From NCBI RefSeq assembly GCF_016599715.1, contig NZ_CP067019.1, positions 1,860,001-1,924,000 of the forward strand: a DNA stretch of 64,000 bases, in the 5' to 3' direction. This DNA is from Acinetobacter sp. CS-2 (GTDB lineage Bacteria; Pseudomonadota; Gammaproteobacteria; Pseudomonadales; Moraxellaceae). A program made the translations under genes and the position numbers. The notes under the pieces are model-generated. The model was not told the origin of the DNA, did not search any database, and was given only the letters and a program-made list of their open reading frames with translations. Positions 53,784 through 62,549 of this stretch are shown piece after piece. Position 1 is the stretch's first letter. Every line of letters begins with the position of its first letter.

Positions 53784-54809
53784 TTATCTGGTTTCGAGCA
53801 AATTCACCTGCTCCACCTGTACGTCACTCATAATTTCACCTTGAGCAAGAAGCTGGTTAAAATAATCTTCTACGACATTAAACTGCTCGGCCGTGCTTTC
53901 AACCTTATACATATTTTGGCGGAATTCATTGCTTGAACGTAAACCTTTGGTATACCAGGCAATATGTTTACGAGAAATACGGCAACCTGAGTATTCACCA
54001 TAGAAATCATAAAGTTCAGATAAATGTCCTAACAGCACATCTTTAACTTCTTGAATATTTGGTGCAGCCAAGTGCTTACCTGTTGCCAAATAGTGGGAAA
54101 TTTCACGAAAAATCCACGGTCTGCCTTGTGCAGCGCGCCCAATCATGACTGCATCAGCACCGGTATAATCGAGCACATATTTAGCCTTTTCAGGACTGTC
54201 GATATCCCCATTAGCAATCACGGGAATATTCAGCATTTGTTTGACTTCTTTAATCAAAGAATAACGTGCTGTATTCAAGTACATATCTTCACGGGTACGG
54301 CCATGCAGTGCCAATGCAGCAATCCCCGCTTCTTCAGCACGCTTGGCAACGCGCAGAATATTTTCATGGCCATTTAGATATCCTAAACGGGTCTTTAAAG
54401 TCACAGGGACATCTACTGCCGCAACCACCGTATCTAAAATTCGTGCCACCAGATCTTCATCTTTTAATAATGCAGAACCTGCTAATTTATTACAGACTTT
54501 TTTGGCCGGACAGCCCATATTGATGTCAACAATCTGTGCGCCATTCGCCACCTGATAGCGTGCCGCTTCTGCCAGCTCGCCGGGTTCAGAACCGGCAATC
54601 TGCGCGGATATCGGAGCAAGTTCACCATCAAAATTGGCACGGTACAGACTTTTCTTGCTCATGCGTAAAGTCTGGTCTGAAGTCATCATTTCACTGACGG
54701 CATGGCCTGCGCCAAAATATTTACACAACGTCCGGAAGGGACGATCCGTAACACCTGCCATGGGAGCAACAATTAAATTATTTGACAGTTGATATGGACC
54801 AATATACAT
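53784..54809 (-). CDS. dusB: tRNA-dihydrouridine synthase B
   Basis: FMN enzyme reducing uridine to dihydrouridine in tRNA (U17 in E. coli DusB). The N-terminal APMAGVTDRPFRTLCKYFGA, catalytic-Cys segment INMGCPAKKVCNK near residue 97, KTRLGY near 143, and IPVIANGDIDSPEKA with GADAVMIGRAAQGRPW near 215-235 are diagnostic. The C-terminal RKHIAWYTKGL is the tRNA-binding tail. Its 341 residues fit. In enterobacteria it precedes fis; here it is alone and divergent from the DUF1615 gene. Confidence 0.93.
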   Translation of the reverse strand: MYIGPYQLSNNLIVAPMAGVTDRPFRTLCKYFGAGHAVSEMMTSDQTLRMSKKSLYRANFDGELAPISAQIAGSEPGELAEAARYQVANGAQIVDINMGCPAKKVCNKLAGSALLKDEDLVARILDTVVAAVDVPVTLKTRLGYLNGHENILRVAKRAEEAGIAALALHGRTREDMYLNTARYSLIKEVKQMLNIPVIANGDIDSPEKAKYVLDYTGADAVMIGRAAQGRPWIFREISHYLATGKHLAAPNIQEVKDVLLGHLSELYDFYGEYSGCRISRKHIAWYTKGLRSSNEFRQNMYKVESTAEQFNVVEDYFNQLLAQGEIMSDVQVEQVNLLETR

Positions 54810-54891
54810 ATAAATTCATCACTTTTTCGACCGGCATAGTATACTGCATCTGCTGTATGGGCTCATCCTTTTGGAACATGTTTTCATCATT

Positions 54892-56100
54892 ATGAAAAAA
54901 ACTCTTTTTACTTCATCTCGGTTTAAATCTTTGAGTATTCTGGCTTTGTCTTTGAGCCTGATGGCCTGTGGCGATAACTCATGGTGGTCAAAAAACAATG
55001 AACCCACCTTAAAAGAAGATCAAGTCAAGCGTCTTATTCCACCCCGTGTTAATGAACGTAGTTCTTGGGCCAAAGACATTTACGACATTACCGATCAGCT
55101 CGGTATTCCTCAAACCAAAGAAAATATTTGCAGTATTGTGGCTGTGGTAGATCAGGAATCCAACTTCGTTGCTGACCCGCAAGTTCCCGGTTTAGGTGAA
55201 AAAGCGGTGAAAGAAGTTCAAGATCGGCTGGATGAAAAATTTAAAGATAAATTGGGCGATACTCTGGGCGGAACCATGGCCGGTTATTTTGAGCAGGTTC
55301 TGAAAAATCAGCCCACCCCTGAAAATAATTATTTAAGTCAAATGCGTCGCGTGAAAACCGAGCGTGAATTAGATGAACTCTATCGTGAAATTTTTGACTA
55401 TATGTCAAAACATTATCATGTCAGTGCCTTAACTGGTGCGGCCAAACTGGTCGGTCAAGACATGGGCGAAAAATTAAATCCGATTACCACTTTAGGTTCC
55501 ATGCAGGTTCATATTGGCTATGCCAAAGAACATAAACGTCAAGGTGGTAACATGGCCGAATTACGTACTGATTTATATAGTCAATATGGTGGCTTGTATT
55601 ACGGTATCCACCGCTTGATGATGTACCCTGCCGATTATGATAAAGCGATTTATCGTTTTGCAGATTATAACTCTGGCATGTATTCAAGTCGCAACGCAGC
55701 TTTTCAAAGCATGCTCAATGACTTGACGGCAACAGAGCTTGACCTGGATGGTGATTTGTTACTTTACACGAAAGATGGCTCAGTCCGTTCAGCAGCCAGT
55801 CAGTCCGAACGCGAACTGATCAGTGTATTTGCAGCCAACAATATTCTGGTAACACCACGACAGATTCGTTCTGACCTAAAAAAAGAAAAAGAAAAAAGTT
55901 TTGAAGATACAGCAACCTATCGTGCGGTAACCAAGCTCTACCAAGAGAAAACAGGCAAAGAGCCAATTTATGCTATTATGCCTGAAGTGGTCATTTCTGG
56001 CCCTAAACTGAGTCGTGATTATAATACCAACTGGTTTGCAACGCGCGTAAATGGAAGATATCAATCATGTATGCAACGGGCAAAAAGAATAAAAATTTAG
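54892..56100 (+). CDS. DUF1615 family lipoprotein
   Basis: A 402-residue exported protein. Its signal peptide ends in the lipobox LMAC (residues 21-24) followed by GDNSWW. The DUF1615 core contains IVAVVDQESNFVADPQVPGL near residue 90, then LNPITTLGSMQVHIGYA near 198 and YRFADYNSGMYSSRNAAF near 255. The Glu in DQES and the GSMQV segment resemble lytic-transglycosylase-like (goose-lysozyme) active sites, but that activity is inference. It overlaps the HAD gene by 34 bp. Start ATG 54892; no strong Shine-Dalgarno. Confidence 0.82.
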   Translation: MKKTLFTSSRFKSLSILALSLSLMACGDNSWWSKNNEPTLKEDQVKRLIPPRVNERSSWAKDIYDITDQLGIPQTKENICSIVAVVDQESNFVADPQVPGLGEKAVKEVQDRLDEKFKDKLGDTLGGTMAGYFEQVLKNQPTPENNYLSQMRRVKTERELDELYREIFDYMSKHYHVSALTGAAKLVGQDMGEKLNPITTLGSMQVHIGYAKEHKRQGGNMAELRTDLYSQYGGLYYGIHRLMMYPADYDKAIYRFADYNSGMYSSRNAAFQSMLNDLTATELDLDGDLLLYTKDGSVRSAASQSERELISVFAANNILVTPRQIRSDLKKEKEKSFEDTATYRAVTKLYQEKTGKEPIYAIMPEVVISGPKLSRDYNTNWFATRVNGRYQSCMQRAKRIKI

Positions 56101-56714
56101 CGCTCTTTGATTTTGATGGAACCCTGTGTAAAAAGGACAGTTTTACAGGGTTTATCTTTTATGCCTTATCTAAACGTCATATTGTCAAACAAGGCATAAA
56201 AATTCTGCCCTGGATTCAAGCGTATTATTTGAATGTCTATTCTGCACCAGCCATGCGTTCCAAATTGTTTCGTGCCATGTTTAGCAATACCAATGCCTTA
56301 GAACTACAACAAATGGCACAGGAATATGCAGCAAATTTAATGAATCAATTAAATCGGCCTTTGCTTAACCAGCTTAAGCAGCATCAAGCCTTAGGCGATG
56401 ATGTTGTATTGGTGTCGGCATCGGTCGATGTCTATCTCAAGCCTGTCTGTGAGTTATTAAATATTGATTTAATTTGCACCCATACTGAACAGGTCAATAA
56501 TATCTATACAGGACAATACACCACACCCGATTGCAGTTCGGAACAGAAAAGACTACGAATTTTAGAAAGATATCATTTAGCTGATTATGCTGTGATTTAT
56601 GCCTATGGAAATAGTCATGAGGATAATGAAATGCTTGCGCTTGCTGATCATGGCTACATGGTTGGTGGACCTGATCATTTGCCAAACATTTTAAATCATA
56701 AAAAATTGGCTTAG
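56067..56714 (+). CDS. HAD-superfamily phosphatase, subfamily IB
   Basis: Haloacid-dehalogenase-fold phosphatase of 215 residues. The nucleophile motif I is ALFDFDGTLCKKDSF near residues 12-26, motif II VLVSASVDVYLKPV near 115 with the Ser, and motif III YGNSHEDNEMLALADHGY near 180-197. This is like the IB group (phosphoserine or lysophosphatidate phosphatases, GlpH/PSP-like). The target is unknown. Its start lies 34 bp inside the DUF1615 gene in another frame, hence probably co-translated. Confidence 0.87.
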   Translation: MYATGKKNKNLALFDFDGTLCKKDSFTGFIFYALSKRHIVKQGIKILPWIQAYYLNVYSAPAMRSKLFRAMFSNTNALELQQMAQEYAANLMNQLNRPLLNQLKQHQALGDDVVLVSASVDVYLKPVCELLNIDLICTHTEQVNNIYTGQYTTPDCSSEQKRLRILERYHLADYAVIYAYGNSHEDNEMLALADHGYMVGGPDHLPNILNHKKLA

Positions 56715-56833
56715 TTTTCAGCAATTTTAATGTCCCAGCTCATATGCAGCTCATGGAATTTACGACATACATGTGTGATAGAAGAAACTTCAATCATCTG
56801 ATCTGAAGCAGTAGATAAAAACCCAGATTCCAT
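56711..56833 (-). pseudogene. Short open frame, possible gene remnant
   Basis: A 40-codon frame, MESGFLSTASDQMIEVSSIT then HVCRKFHELHMSWDIKIAEN. Composition is protein-like with no low complexity, but no start context is clear and I do not recognise it. It could be the tail of a lost gene or a small gene. It overlaps the last bases of the HAD gene. Confidence 0.3.
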
Positions 56834-57196
56834 AGATACAGATCATTTATTCAAGCCCTAAATAAGGACAGTATTTAGTTGCTGATTCCACATCTAACAG
56901 TCGATTTCGATTAGCTGATGAAATTAGTGCACAAAAATTCAGATACGAGCGACAATATTCCTTTAAGATGGAAACTTACCAAAAGTGCTTTTTCTTACTG
57001 GAGTTTTGGGTGAATATGGACGAGAAGAAAATCGCTCTGTGAGCTGCGATGACTTTCTAATGCTGGGGCTATTATAAATCCGCTCTAAATAATCTCCTTA
57101 AAAAATCACTGGGCTGGGATGCACCCAGTGAGGTTAGGCTGGTTTTTATGCTGTCATACTTGTTTGTTGAATCCGTTTAAGTCACCCCATAAAGCC
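56834..57196. other. Spacer with degraded coding remnant
   Basis: No intact gene. A 37-codon plus-strand frame at 57067-57180 contains SALNNLLKKSLGWDAPSE, which has the look of a transposase C-terminus (IS30-like tails often contain a similar GW/GY-x-x-P-x-E pattern), but upstream frames are broken. Match is only by shape. Inferred as decayed sequence. Confidence 0.35.
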
Positions 57197-58464
57197 TTAC
57201 ATATAACGGAAACTAGATAAAATCATTACTTTTTTACTAGGTGTAACATTCCCACTACTGTTCCCACTATTTAATGTTACGTTAACATTACCATTCGTTG
57301 CAGTTATACCCGTTCCCGTAAAGGATAAATTACCCTTTACATTAACCTCCCCTGTACCAGTAAATTTACCAGAAGAAAATCCTGTACCACCCGCTCCACC
57401 TGAACCCATAATATTTCCATAAAGGCTCATAGTTTTTTTATTCTTTACTTTAAAATTTATGTCGCTATTACTTAAAAATAAAATATTTGCAATTTTGGCC
57501 AGTTCTGTATCCAGTGCCTTAAGCGTACCCGTCGTATCGCAATATTGTGTCGGTATGCCAGTTGAGCTTGAACCACATATTCTGGCTTTTTTTGTATTAA
57601 GGTTGGTTTCGGCTTCCAAATTGTAATGGTTGGGCGCATAAGCCTTATTGGTACTACCCCCATTCTCACTAGAAACATTAATAATACCGGTTGCAATGAT
57701 CGTGTTAACTAAATCACGAGTATCAGTTAATTCAATAGTAACTGTACCCTGGAACCATAGCACTCCTACCGGTAATAATGAATTACCCGCATCAATTGTC
57801 CATGCTTTACTACTTCCACTGCCACTGGTCGTAATACCAGGAATACTGTTGCAAGCTACAGATGTTGATCCGATAGTAATAGTCATTGCTGGTGTTGTTT
57901 CCGCAGTAATAGTTGCTGCAGTACCTGCAGTATTGACACTATAAAGATTATTTTTAGCGCAAGTGCCATCGGCATAAAAAATATAATTTGCATAAGGACG
58001 TACTTCCTCAGCAGTTAAAAAAGTTGTTGGCTGGTAAGCCTGTACTGTAAAACCAGTTTGATCAAAAAAATCCTCTGCTGTATAAGAATTACTACCATTA
58101 CCTGAAACAATACCGTTACCTTGCCCAGCATTGAGACAGCCGCAGGATATTTTGTACTCCATAAAACAGTGCTGTCATCGGATGCTTTAACGTTAATGAC
58201 ACCTTCTGCACCACTGCTACCATTCGTTACCGTAAGTTTTGCAACCATTGGATTAGTATCTGTTTGCAGCTTGCCATTTGGATTTTTTATTGCCTCTGTG
58301 GTGGCTTTGTTATAAGCCTCAACCAGCAATTTTTGGGTTTTCTCAACCTGGGTTTTGGCTACCCATGACGCTCCCAAGGGAATTAATGAAGCTGCTGAAA
58401 TTCCCAAAATAGCAATCACAATAACCAATTCAATTAGGGTTACCCCTTTGTAAGCCCTTACCAT
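57197..58464 (-). pseudogene. Frameshifted prepilin-like gene with large C-terminal domain
   Basis: The first frame (58464 to about 58130) gives a type IV prepilin N-terminus: short leader, GVTLIELVIVIAILGISAAS with Glu at +5, then a helix to KYPAAVS. It then runs on into unrelated sequence. One base shifted, 58130 down to 57197 continues as NAGQGNGIVSGNGSNSYTAE and a Ser/Thr/Gly-rich domain with several cysteines, ending SFRYM. One extra A in TCAATG would join both into a 422-residue protein. It overlaps the pilin gene by 7 bp upstream. Likely a minor pilin or pilus-tip-like protein now broken, unless a sequencing error. Confidence 0.72.
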
Positions 58465-58940
58465 GAGGTTAAACCACCACAGCCCGTCGTACTTGGCATA
58501 CCTCTTGTATTAGTATTTGTAAGCGTTAAGGTACAGCCGTTACTCTGTGTACCACTTATACCCGTAGCAGTAAGTGTATAAGTAGTGGGTGTTATACTCA
58601 TTGTGTAATTAAAATTAGCAGCTTCTGCAGGTGTCCAGGTGATACCAGTCTGATTACTGATATAAGTTTTAGTATCAGCAGTCGTAGTCGTAGCAGTAGT
58701 CGTTGCTGTAGCAGGATTCATTGGATACTTTAATGCTTTCTGATAAGCATTTTCCATCATCAAGCTTAACGTGACTAAATCAGACCCAGCATTATTAGCT
58801 CTTGCTTTTTTGATATAGTTCCCATAAGCCGGTAATGCAATTGCTGCAAGAATCGCAATAATTGCAACAGTGACCATTAATTCGATAAGTGTAAAACCGA
58901 CCTGCGTAGATTGATGAATATTCTTTCTATTTATATACAT
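58458..58940 (-). CDS. Type IV pilin-like protein (PilE/PilA type)
   Basis: A 160-residue prepilin. After a 15-residue leader comes GFTLIELMVTVAIIAILAAI, the prepilin peptidase site and N-terminal helix with Glu at +5. The globular part has a Thr/Ala low-complexity loop (ATATTTATTTTADT near residue 78) and two C-terminal cysteines (NGCTL and TTGCGG) that can form the D-region disulfide. A minor pilin or major subunit cannot be separated by sequence. It lies directly upstream of, and overlaps, the frameshifted pilin-like gene, so they are an operon. Confidence 0.88.
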   Translation of the reverse strand: MYINRKNIHQSTQVGFTLIELMVTVAIIAILAAIALPAYGNYIKKARANNAGSDLVTLSLMMENAYQKALKYPMNPATATTTATTTTADTKTYISNQTGITWTPAEAANFNYTMSITPTTYTLTATGISGTQSNGCTLTLTNTNTRGMPSTTGCGGLTSW

Positions 58941-59533
58941 TTTATTAATCTCTTACAGTCTGTAACTATCTGTAAAAATACCATAAAGCAATTAAGGTTT
59001 AATTTGTAGAAATGCTCATTTTTTATTTTACAAACATTTTTTATTAATAGTAACAATAATGATTATTATTTTAAATGGTATTTAATAGTAAATAATTACT
59101 TATATTTAGCTTTTACAAAATATGTTGAATTAATGATTTTACTTTATTTTTCAATAGGATGAAAAAAATGTATAAAAAATATATAAATTCTTTAGCTAAA
59201 TAGTTTGCAAGTATTTTTATAACAAGATGTGTATAAAAGATTTTTTTTATTAACTTTAATTTTTAAATATTAACAATAGCAAATATGCTCAAAATAATAA
59301 ATTTCATGTTTTTTTGAAAAAAAATTAAACAAAATTTTACAATAAATTAAAAAAGTATTTTTTGAAACAGTCTACTGTATGAATTAAATGTTTGACCTAT
59401 TCCTCAAATATAAAAAGTGACTCTTTCAAAGTCACTTTTAGTTAAGAGTTTGGCTAGATGAGAAAATCGCGTCTTATCTCAGTTCAAATCGCTTTCACAA
59501 CTTAAATAATCTTCCCATCTATTTAAATTTTAT
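58941..59533. other. 593-bp very AT-rich spacer upstream of the pilin gene
   Basis: No gene seen. The stretch to 59400 is one of the most A/T-rich of the window, with long A and T runs (for example around 59200-59360), typical of H-NS-silenced or curved DNA before surface-structure genes. It should contain the pilin promoter. The desaturase terminator is at 59412-59440. Confidence 0.6.
59412..59440 (-). terminator. Rho-independent terminator of the desC-desB operon
   Basis: The stem AAAAGTGACT / AGTCACTTTT is read on the minus strand and followed by TTTATATTT. It lies about 95 bp beyond the desaturase stop. Confidence 0.75.
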
Positions 59534-60628
59534 TTACTTCTTGAATGGAAACGCATATTTAACGATACGTTTAAGCACACTGCCATACTGTTTAACCAAG
59601 CTGGCATTATTGTAATTTAAACCATATTTTTCACAAACTGCCTGAACTTTAGGCGCCATTTTACGATAACGGCGCGCCGGAATATCTGGATATAAGTGAT
59701 GCTCGATTTGATGACTTAAGTGACCAGTCAAAATATGGAATGCTTCTGAACCTGTCAAGTTTGATGAGCCACGAATCTGGCGCATATACCAATGTCCGCG
59801 ACTTTCATTTTCTAGTACCGATTTCGGGAACACTTCCACATCTTTAGTAAAATGACCACAGAAAATAATACTGAATGTCCAGATATTACGGATACCATTT
59901 GCCACAAGGTTACCTGTAAATACAGGTAAAGCTGCTGGACCGGCAATCAACGGGAAGAATACATAATCTTTAAATAATTGCTTGCCGATTTTTTTCTGCA
60001 TCGGTTGCCATTCTTTTTTAGCCTGTTCCTTAGATTTACGTCCTTTCCAAACCTTACCAATTTCAAGATTCTGGATGGCTACACCCCACTGGAACAGCAG
60101 ACAAAATGGAATGCTGTAAATTGGTTGTAAAAGATAGCCAGGTTTCCAGCGCTGCTCAGGAAACAGACGAAGTAAACCATAACCGATATCATCATCCATT
60201 CCTTTAATATTGGTATAGGTATGGTGCTTATAATTATGGGTTTGGCGCCAGTTATCTGCTGTCCCGACAATATCCCACTCAAACGTTGGACCATAGAATT
60301 TAGGGTCATTCATCCAGTCATATTGACCATGCATGACATTATGACCGAGTTCCATATTTTCCATGATTTTAGCAAAACCCAGTAAACCGGTACCTAATAC
60401 CCATGCTGGCGGGAACCAACCTGCAAACAAGCAGGCACGTCCAGCAATTGAAGCGTAACGAATGGTTGAATAAACACGGCGGATATATTTCGCATCTTTT
60501 TCGCCGATATCATCAAGCACTTCTTGTTTAATCGCATCCAGTTCACGAGCCAAATCATCTAATTGAGATTGTGTGAGCTCACCATTTTTCGGATTTTTAA
60601 AATATTCTATTTTAACAGGCATATTCAT
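59534..60628 (-). CDS. desB: Membrane fatty-acid desaturase (DesB-like)
   Basis: Di-iron inner-membrane desaturase that adds a double bond to acyl chains. Three histidine boxes are seen: ELGHNVMHGQYD near residue 96, HNYKHHTYTN near 129 and HLSHQIEHHLYPDIP near 297. Hydrophobic spans flank residues 55-90 and 215-240. Its 364 residues fit the acyl-CoA delta-9 desaturase DesB group of Pseudomonas, and the order desC-desB with a divergent FabR/DesT-type repressor is the same. It follows desC by 14 bp. ATG 60628 is preceded by GTGAG. Confidence 0.88.
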   Translation of the reverse strand: MNMPVKIEYFKNPKNGELTQSQLDDLARELDAIKQEVLDDIGEKDAKYIRRVYSTIRYASIAGRACLFAGWFPPAWVLGTGLLGFAKIMENMELGHNVMHGQYDWMNDPKFYGPTFEWDIVGTADNWRQTHNYKHHTYTNIKGMDDDIGYGLLRLFPEQRWKPGYLLQPIYSIPFCLLFQWGVAIQNLEIGKVWKGRKSKEQAKKEWQPMQKKIGKQLFKDYVFFPLIAGPAALPVFTGNLVANGIRNIWTFSIIFCGHFTKDVEVFPKSVLENESRGHWYMRQIRGSSNLTGSEAFHILTGHLSHQIEHHLYPDIPARRYRKMAPKVQAVCEKYGLNYNNASLVKQYGSVLKRIVKYAFPFKK

Positions 60629-60642
60629 GATATTTATCTCAC

Positions 60643-61713
60643 TTATAAATCAATGACAAGGTCAGACTGTGCTGAATTGACACAGATTTTTAATAAATTA
60701 CCAGGTTCGGAATTTTGACTACCATTCACTAGATCTTTCGTTGAACCTTCAACTTTATTACACACACATTTATGACAAATGCCCATGCGACAACCATGAG
60801 TAGGTTTAATATTTTGTTGTTCCAGACTGCTCAGAATAGACTGACCTTTAGGGATGACTAGTACTTTATTGGATTTCAATAAGGTTATGTTAACAAAGCC
60901 AATATCCGAATTTTCAACCGGGGTCATACTGAAAGCTTCACTTTTGAAACTCTGTGCATTTGCAAACAGCTGTTCAGCCTGTGCAACAAATCCGGATGGA
61001 CCGCAAGCATACACCAGACTATTTTCAATATTATTTACCAAAGCCAAATGGTCCTGGTTTAAGCGTTTGCCCGCATCTTCTTCCTGAGTATAAAAAACCT
61101 GAAAAGAAAAATTCGGATATTGTTCTGCAAGTTGTTCAAAACGTGCTTTAAAAGCAACATCAGCATATTGCTTAACCCAATACAACAGCTGGATCGGTGC
61201 TTGAGTCATGCGATCTGTTTTAGAGAGTGCTTTGAGTAAACTTAGCATTGGGGTAATACCACTACCCGCCGCAAGCAATATCATCGGTTGAGCCTGTTCT
61301 GGTAACAGCATGTCCCCATAAGGCTGACCAAATTCAAGAATATCGCCAACTTGAGCATGTTCAACCAGCCAGGAACTGACTTTGCCCTGATCAACTTTTT
61401 TAACTGTTAATAAGACATGTTGAGTATCAAGCTGCGTCAGACTATAGCTACGTTCATAGCGAACACCGTTGACTTCCACAAAAACCGGATGGTGCTGCCC
61501 TGCTTGCCCCATTTTAAAATGACGGTTCACCTGAATGGTTAAACTCATCATATTTTGCGCAGAATTTTCTTTTTGGACAATTTTACCCAAGGCCTGATTG
61601 ACTGACCAAAGGGGATTGATTTTTTGCAACCAGAAATCAGCTGCGTACTGGTCAATTACACTTTCAGCAAGTGAACTTAGGGGAGATTTTTTCATTTTTT
61701 CTACAACATGCAT
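60643..61713 (-). CDS. desC: Ferredoxin-type oxidoreductase partner of the desaturase (DesC-like)
   Basis: Passes electrons from NAD(P)H to the desaturase. The middle holds the FAD-binding RSYSLTQ segment and the NAD-binding LLAAGSGITPMLSLLKAL near 165-183. The C-terminus is a plant-type [2Fe-2S] ferredoxin with Cys in CRMGICHKCVCNK near 308 and a fourth Cys in ICVNSAQSDL. Its 356 residues fit. The ATG at 61713 is used; a GTG four codons upstream is weak. It is divergent from fabR across 139 bp holding phased repeats. Confidence 0.88.
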   Translation of the reverse strand: MHVVEKMKKSPLSSLAESVIDQYAADFWLQKINPLWSVNQALGKIVQKENSAQNMMSLTIQVNRHFKMGQAGQHHPVFVEVNGVRYERSYSLTQLDTQHVLLTVKKVDQGKVSSWLVEHAQVGDILEFGQPYGDMLLPEQAQPMILLAAGSGITPMLSLLKALSKTDRMTQAPIQLLYWVKQYADVAFKARFEQLAEQYPNFSFQVFYTQEEDAGKRLNQDHLALVNNIENSLVYACGPSGFVAQAEQLFANAQSFKSEAFSMTPVENSDIGFVNITLLKSNKVLVIPKGQSILSSLEQQNIKPTHGCRMGICHKCVCNKVEGSTKDLVNGSQNSEPGNLLKICVNSAQSDLVIDL

Positions 61714-61749
61714 AGTCAGTACCACGCGATCGATTTTTAATTATTATAC

Positions 61750-61780
61750 ACATGTATATATACTTGTATATATATTTGTA
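61750..61780. promoter_or_regulatory. Three 12-bp-phased ACATGTA-like repeats in the fabR/desC spacer
   Basis: ACATGTA (61750), ACTTGTA (61762) and ATTTGTA (61774) recur at exactly 12 bp, joined by TATAT. The first, GTATAC-like part is also palindromic. A divergent spacer between a TetR repressor and its expected target is where the operator should lie, so this may be a FabR/DesT-type operator array. It could also be simple AT-rich promoter sequence. Confidence 0.5.
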
Positions 61781-61852
61781 TTGTTTCTATTCATTTCCCA
61801 AGTTGCAATGCAACCGTTATAATGTTTTCGTATCTCTAATCCCTTGAAAAAT

Positions 61853-62548
61853 ATGAACCCGTCTTCAATCAAAAAAAATATTGATGCTCCTGTTGATAAA
61901 CAGAATGTTGTTCATGAACCGGTGACCGTCCGTACTGTAGGACGAAAAGCAACCATTACCAAAGAAGAGCTGTTTCAAGCTGCATTGAACTTAATTGGAC
62001 CGCAAAAAAGCATTTCTTCCTTGAGCCTACGTGAAGTTGCGCGTGAAGCCGGCATTGCGCCCAACAGTTTTTATCGGCATTTCAGAGATATAGATGAACT
62101 TGCGATTGAGCTGATTGATCGTGCCGGGATTGTATTGCGTCAAATTTTGCACCAAGCGCGCTTAAAGGCCTCCAAGCAAAACAGCATTATTCGCAGTTCA
62201 GTCGAAGTTTTTATTGAACAGTTAGATGCAGATGAAGGCAATTTAAGTTTATTGCTGCGTGAAGCCTATACCGGCTCCGCTTCATATAAATTAGCAGTTG
62301 AACGCCAGTTAAATTATTTCCAGCAAGAATTACAGGAAGATCTCATTCGCCTGGAACGCCTCAATAACAACAGGCTTTCTCACCCCGATATCGCCGCAAA
62401 AGCCATTACCCAGCTGGTATTTAATATGGGTGCAACAGTGATTGATATTTCTGCTAAGGAACGTAAGGAAATTGCCGAACAAACCATGATCATGATTCGG
62501 ATGATTCTAGAAGGTGCCCGCCATCTGGATGAAGCGAAAATCCGGTAA
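61853..62548 (+). CDS. fabR: TetR-family repressor of unsaturated fatty-acid genes (FabR/DesT-like)
   Basis: Senses the ratio of unsaturated to saturated acyl chains and represses desaturase or fabA/fabB genes. The helix-turn-helix and following helix SLREVAREAGIAPNSFYRHF, then RDIDELAIELIDRAG, match E. coli FabR almost residue by residue. Further similarity covers SIIRSSVEVFIEQL and LLLREAYTGSASYKLAVERQ. Its 231 residues include a ~25-residue N-terminal extension. The ATG at 61853 is used; a TTG three codons upstream is less likely. Divergence from desC-desB supports that operon as its target. Confidence 0.92.
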   Translation: MNPSSIKKNIDAPVDKQNVVHEPVTVRTVGRKATITKEELFQAALNLIGPQKSISSLSLREVAREAGIAPNSFYRHFRDIDELAIELIDRAGIVLRQILHQARLKASKQNSIIRSSVEVFIEQLDADEGNLSLLLREAYTGSASYKLAVERQLNYFQQELQEDLIRLERLNNNRLSHPDIAAKAITQLVFNMGATVIDISAKERKEIAEQTMIMIRMILEGARHLDEAKIR

Positions 62549-62549
62549 T

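Noticed and set aside
57648..57944. Plus-strand 98-codon frame across the frameshifted pilin-like gene
   Set aside because: Val/Ile/Pro-rich shadow of the Ser/Thr/Gly codons on the other strand, without ribosome-binding site.
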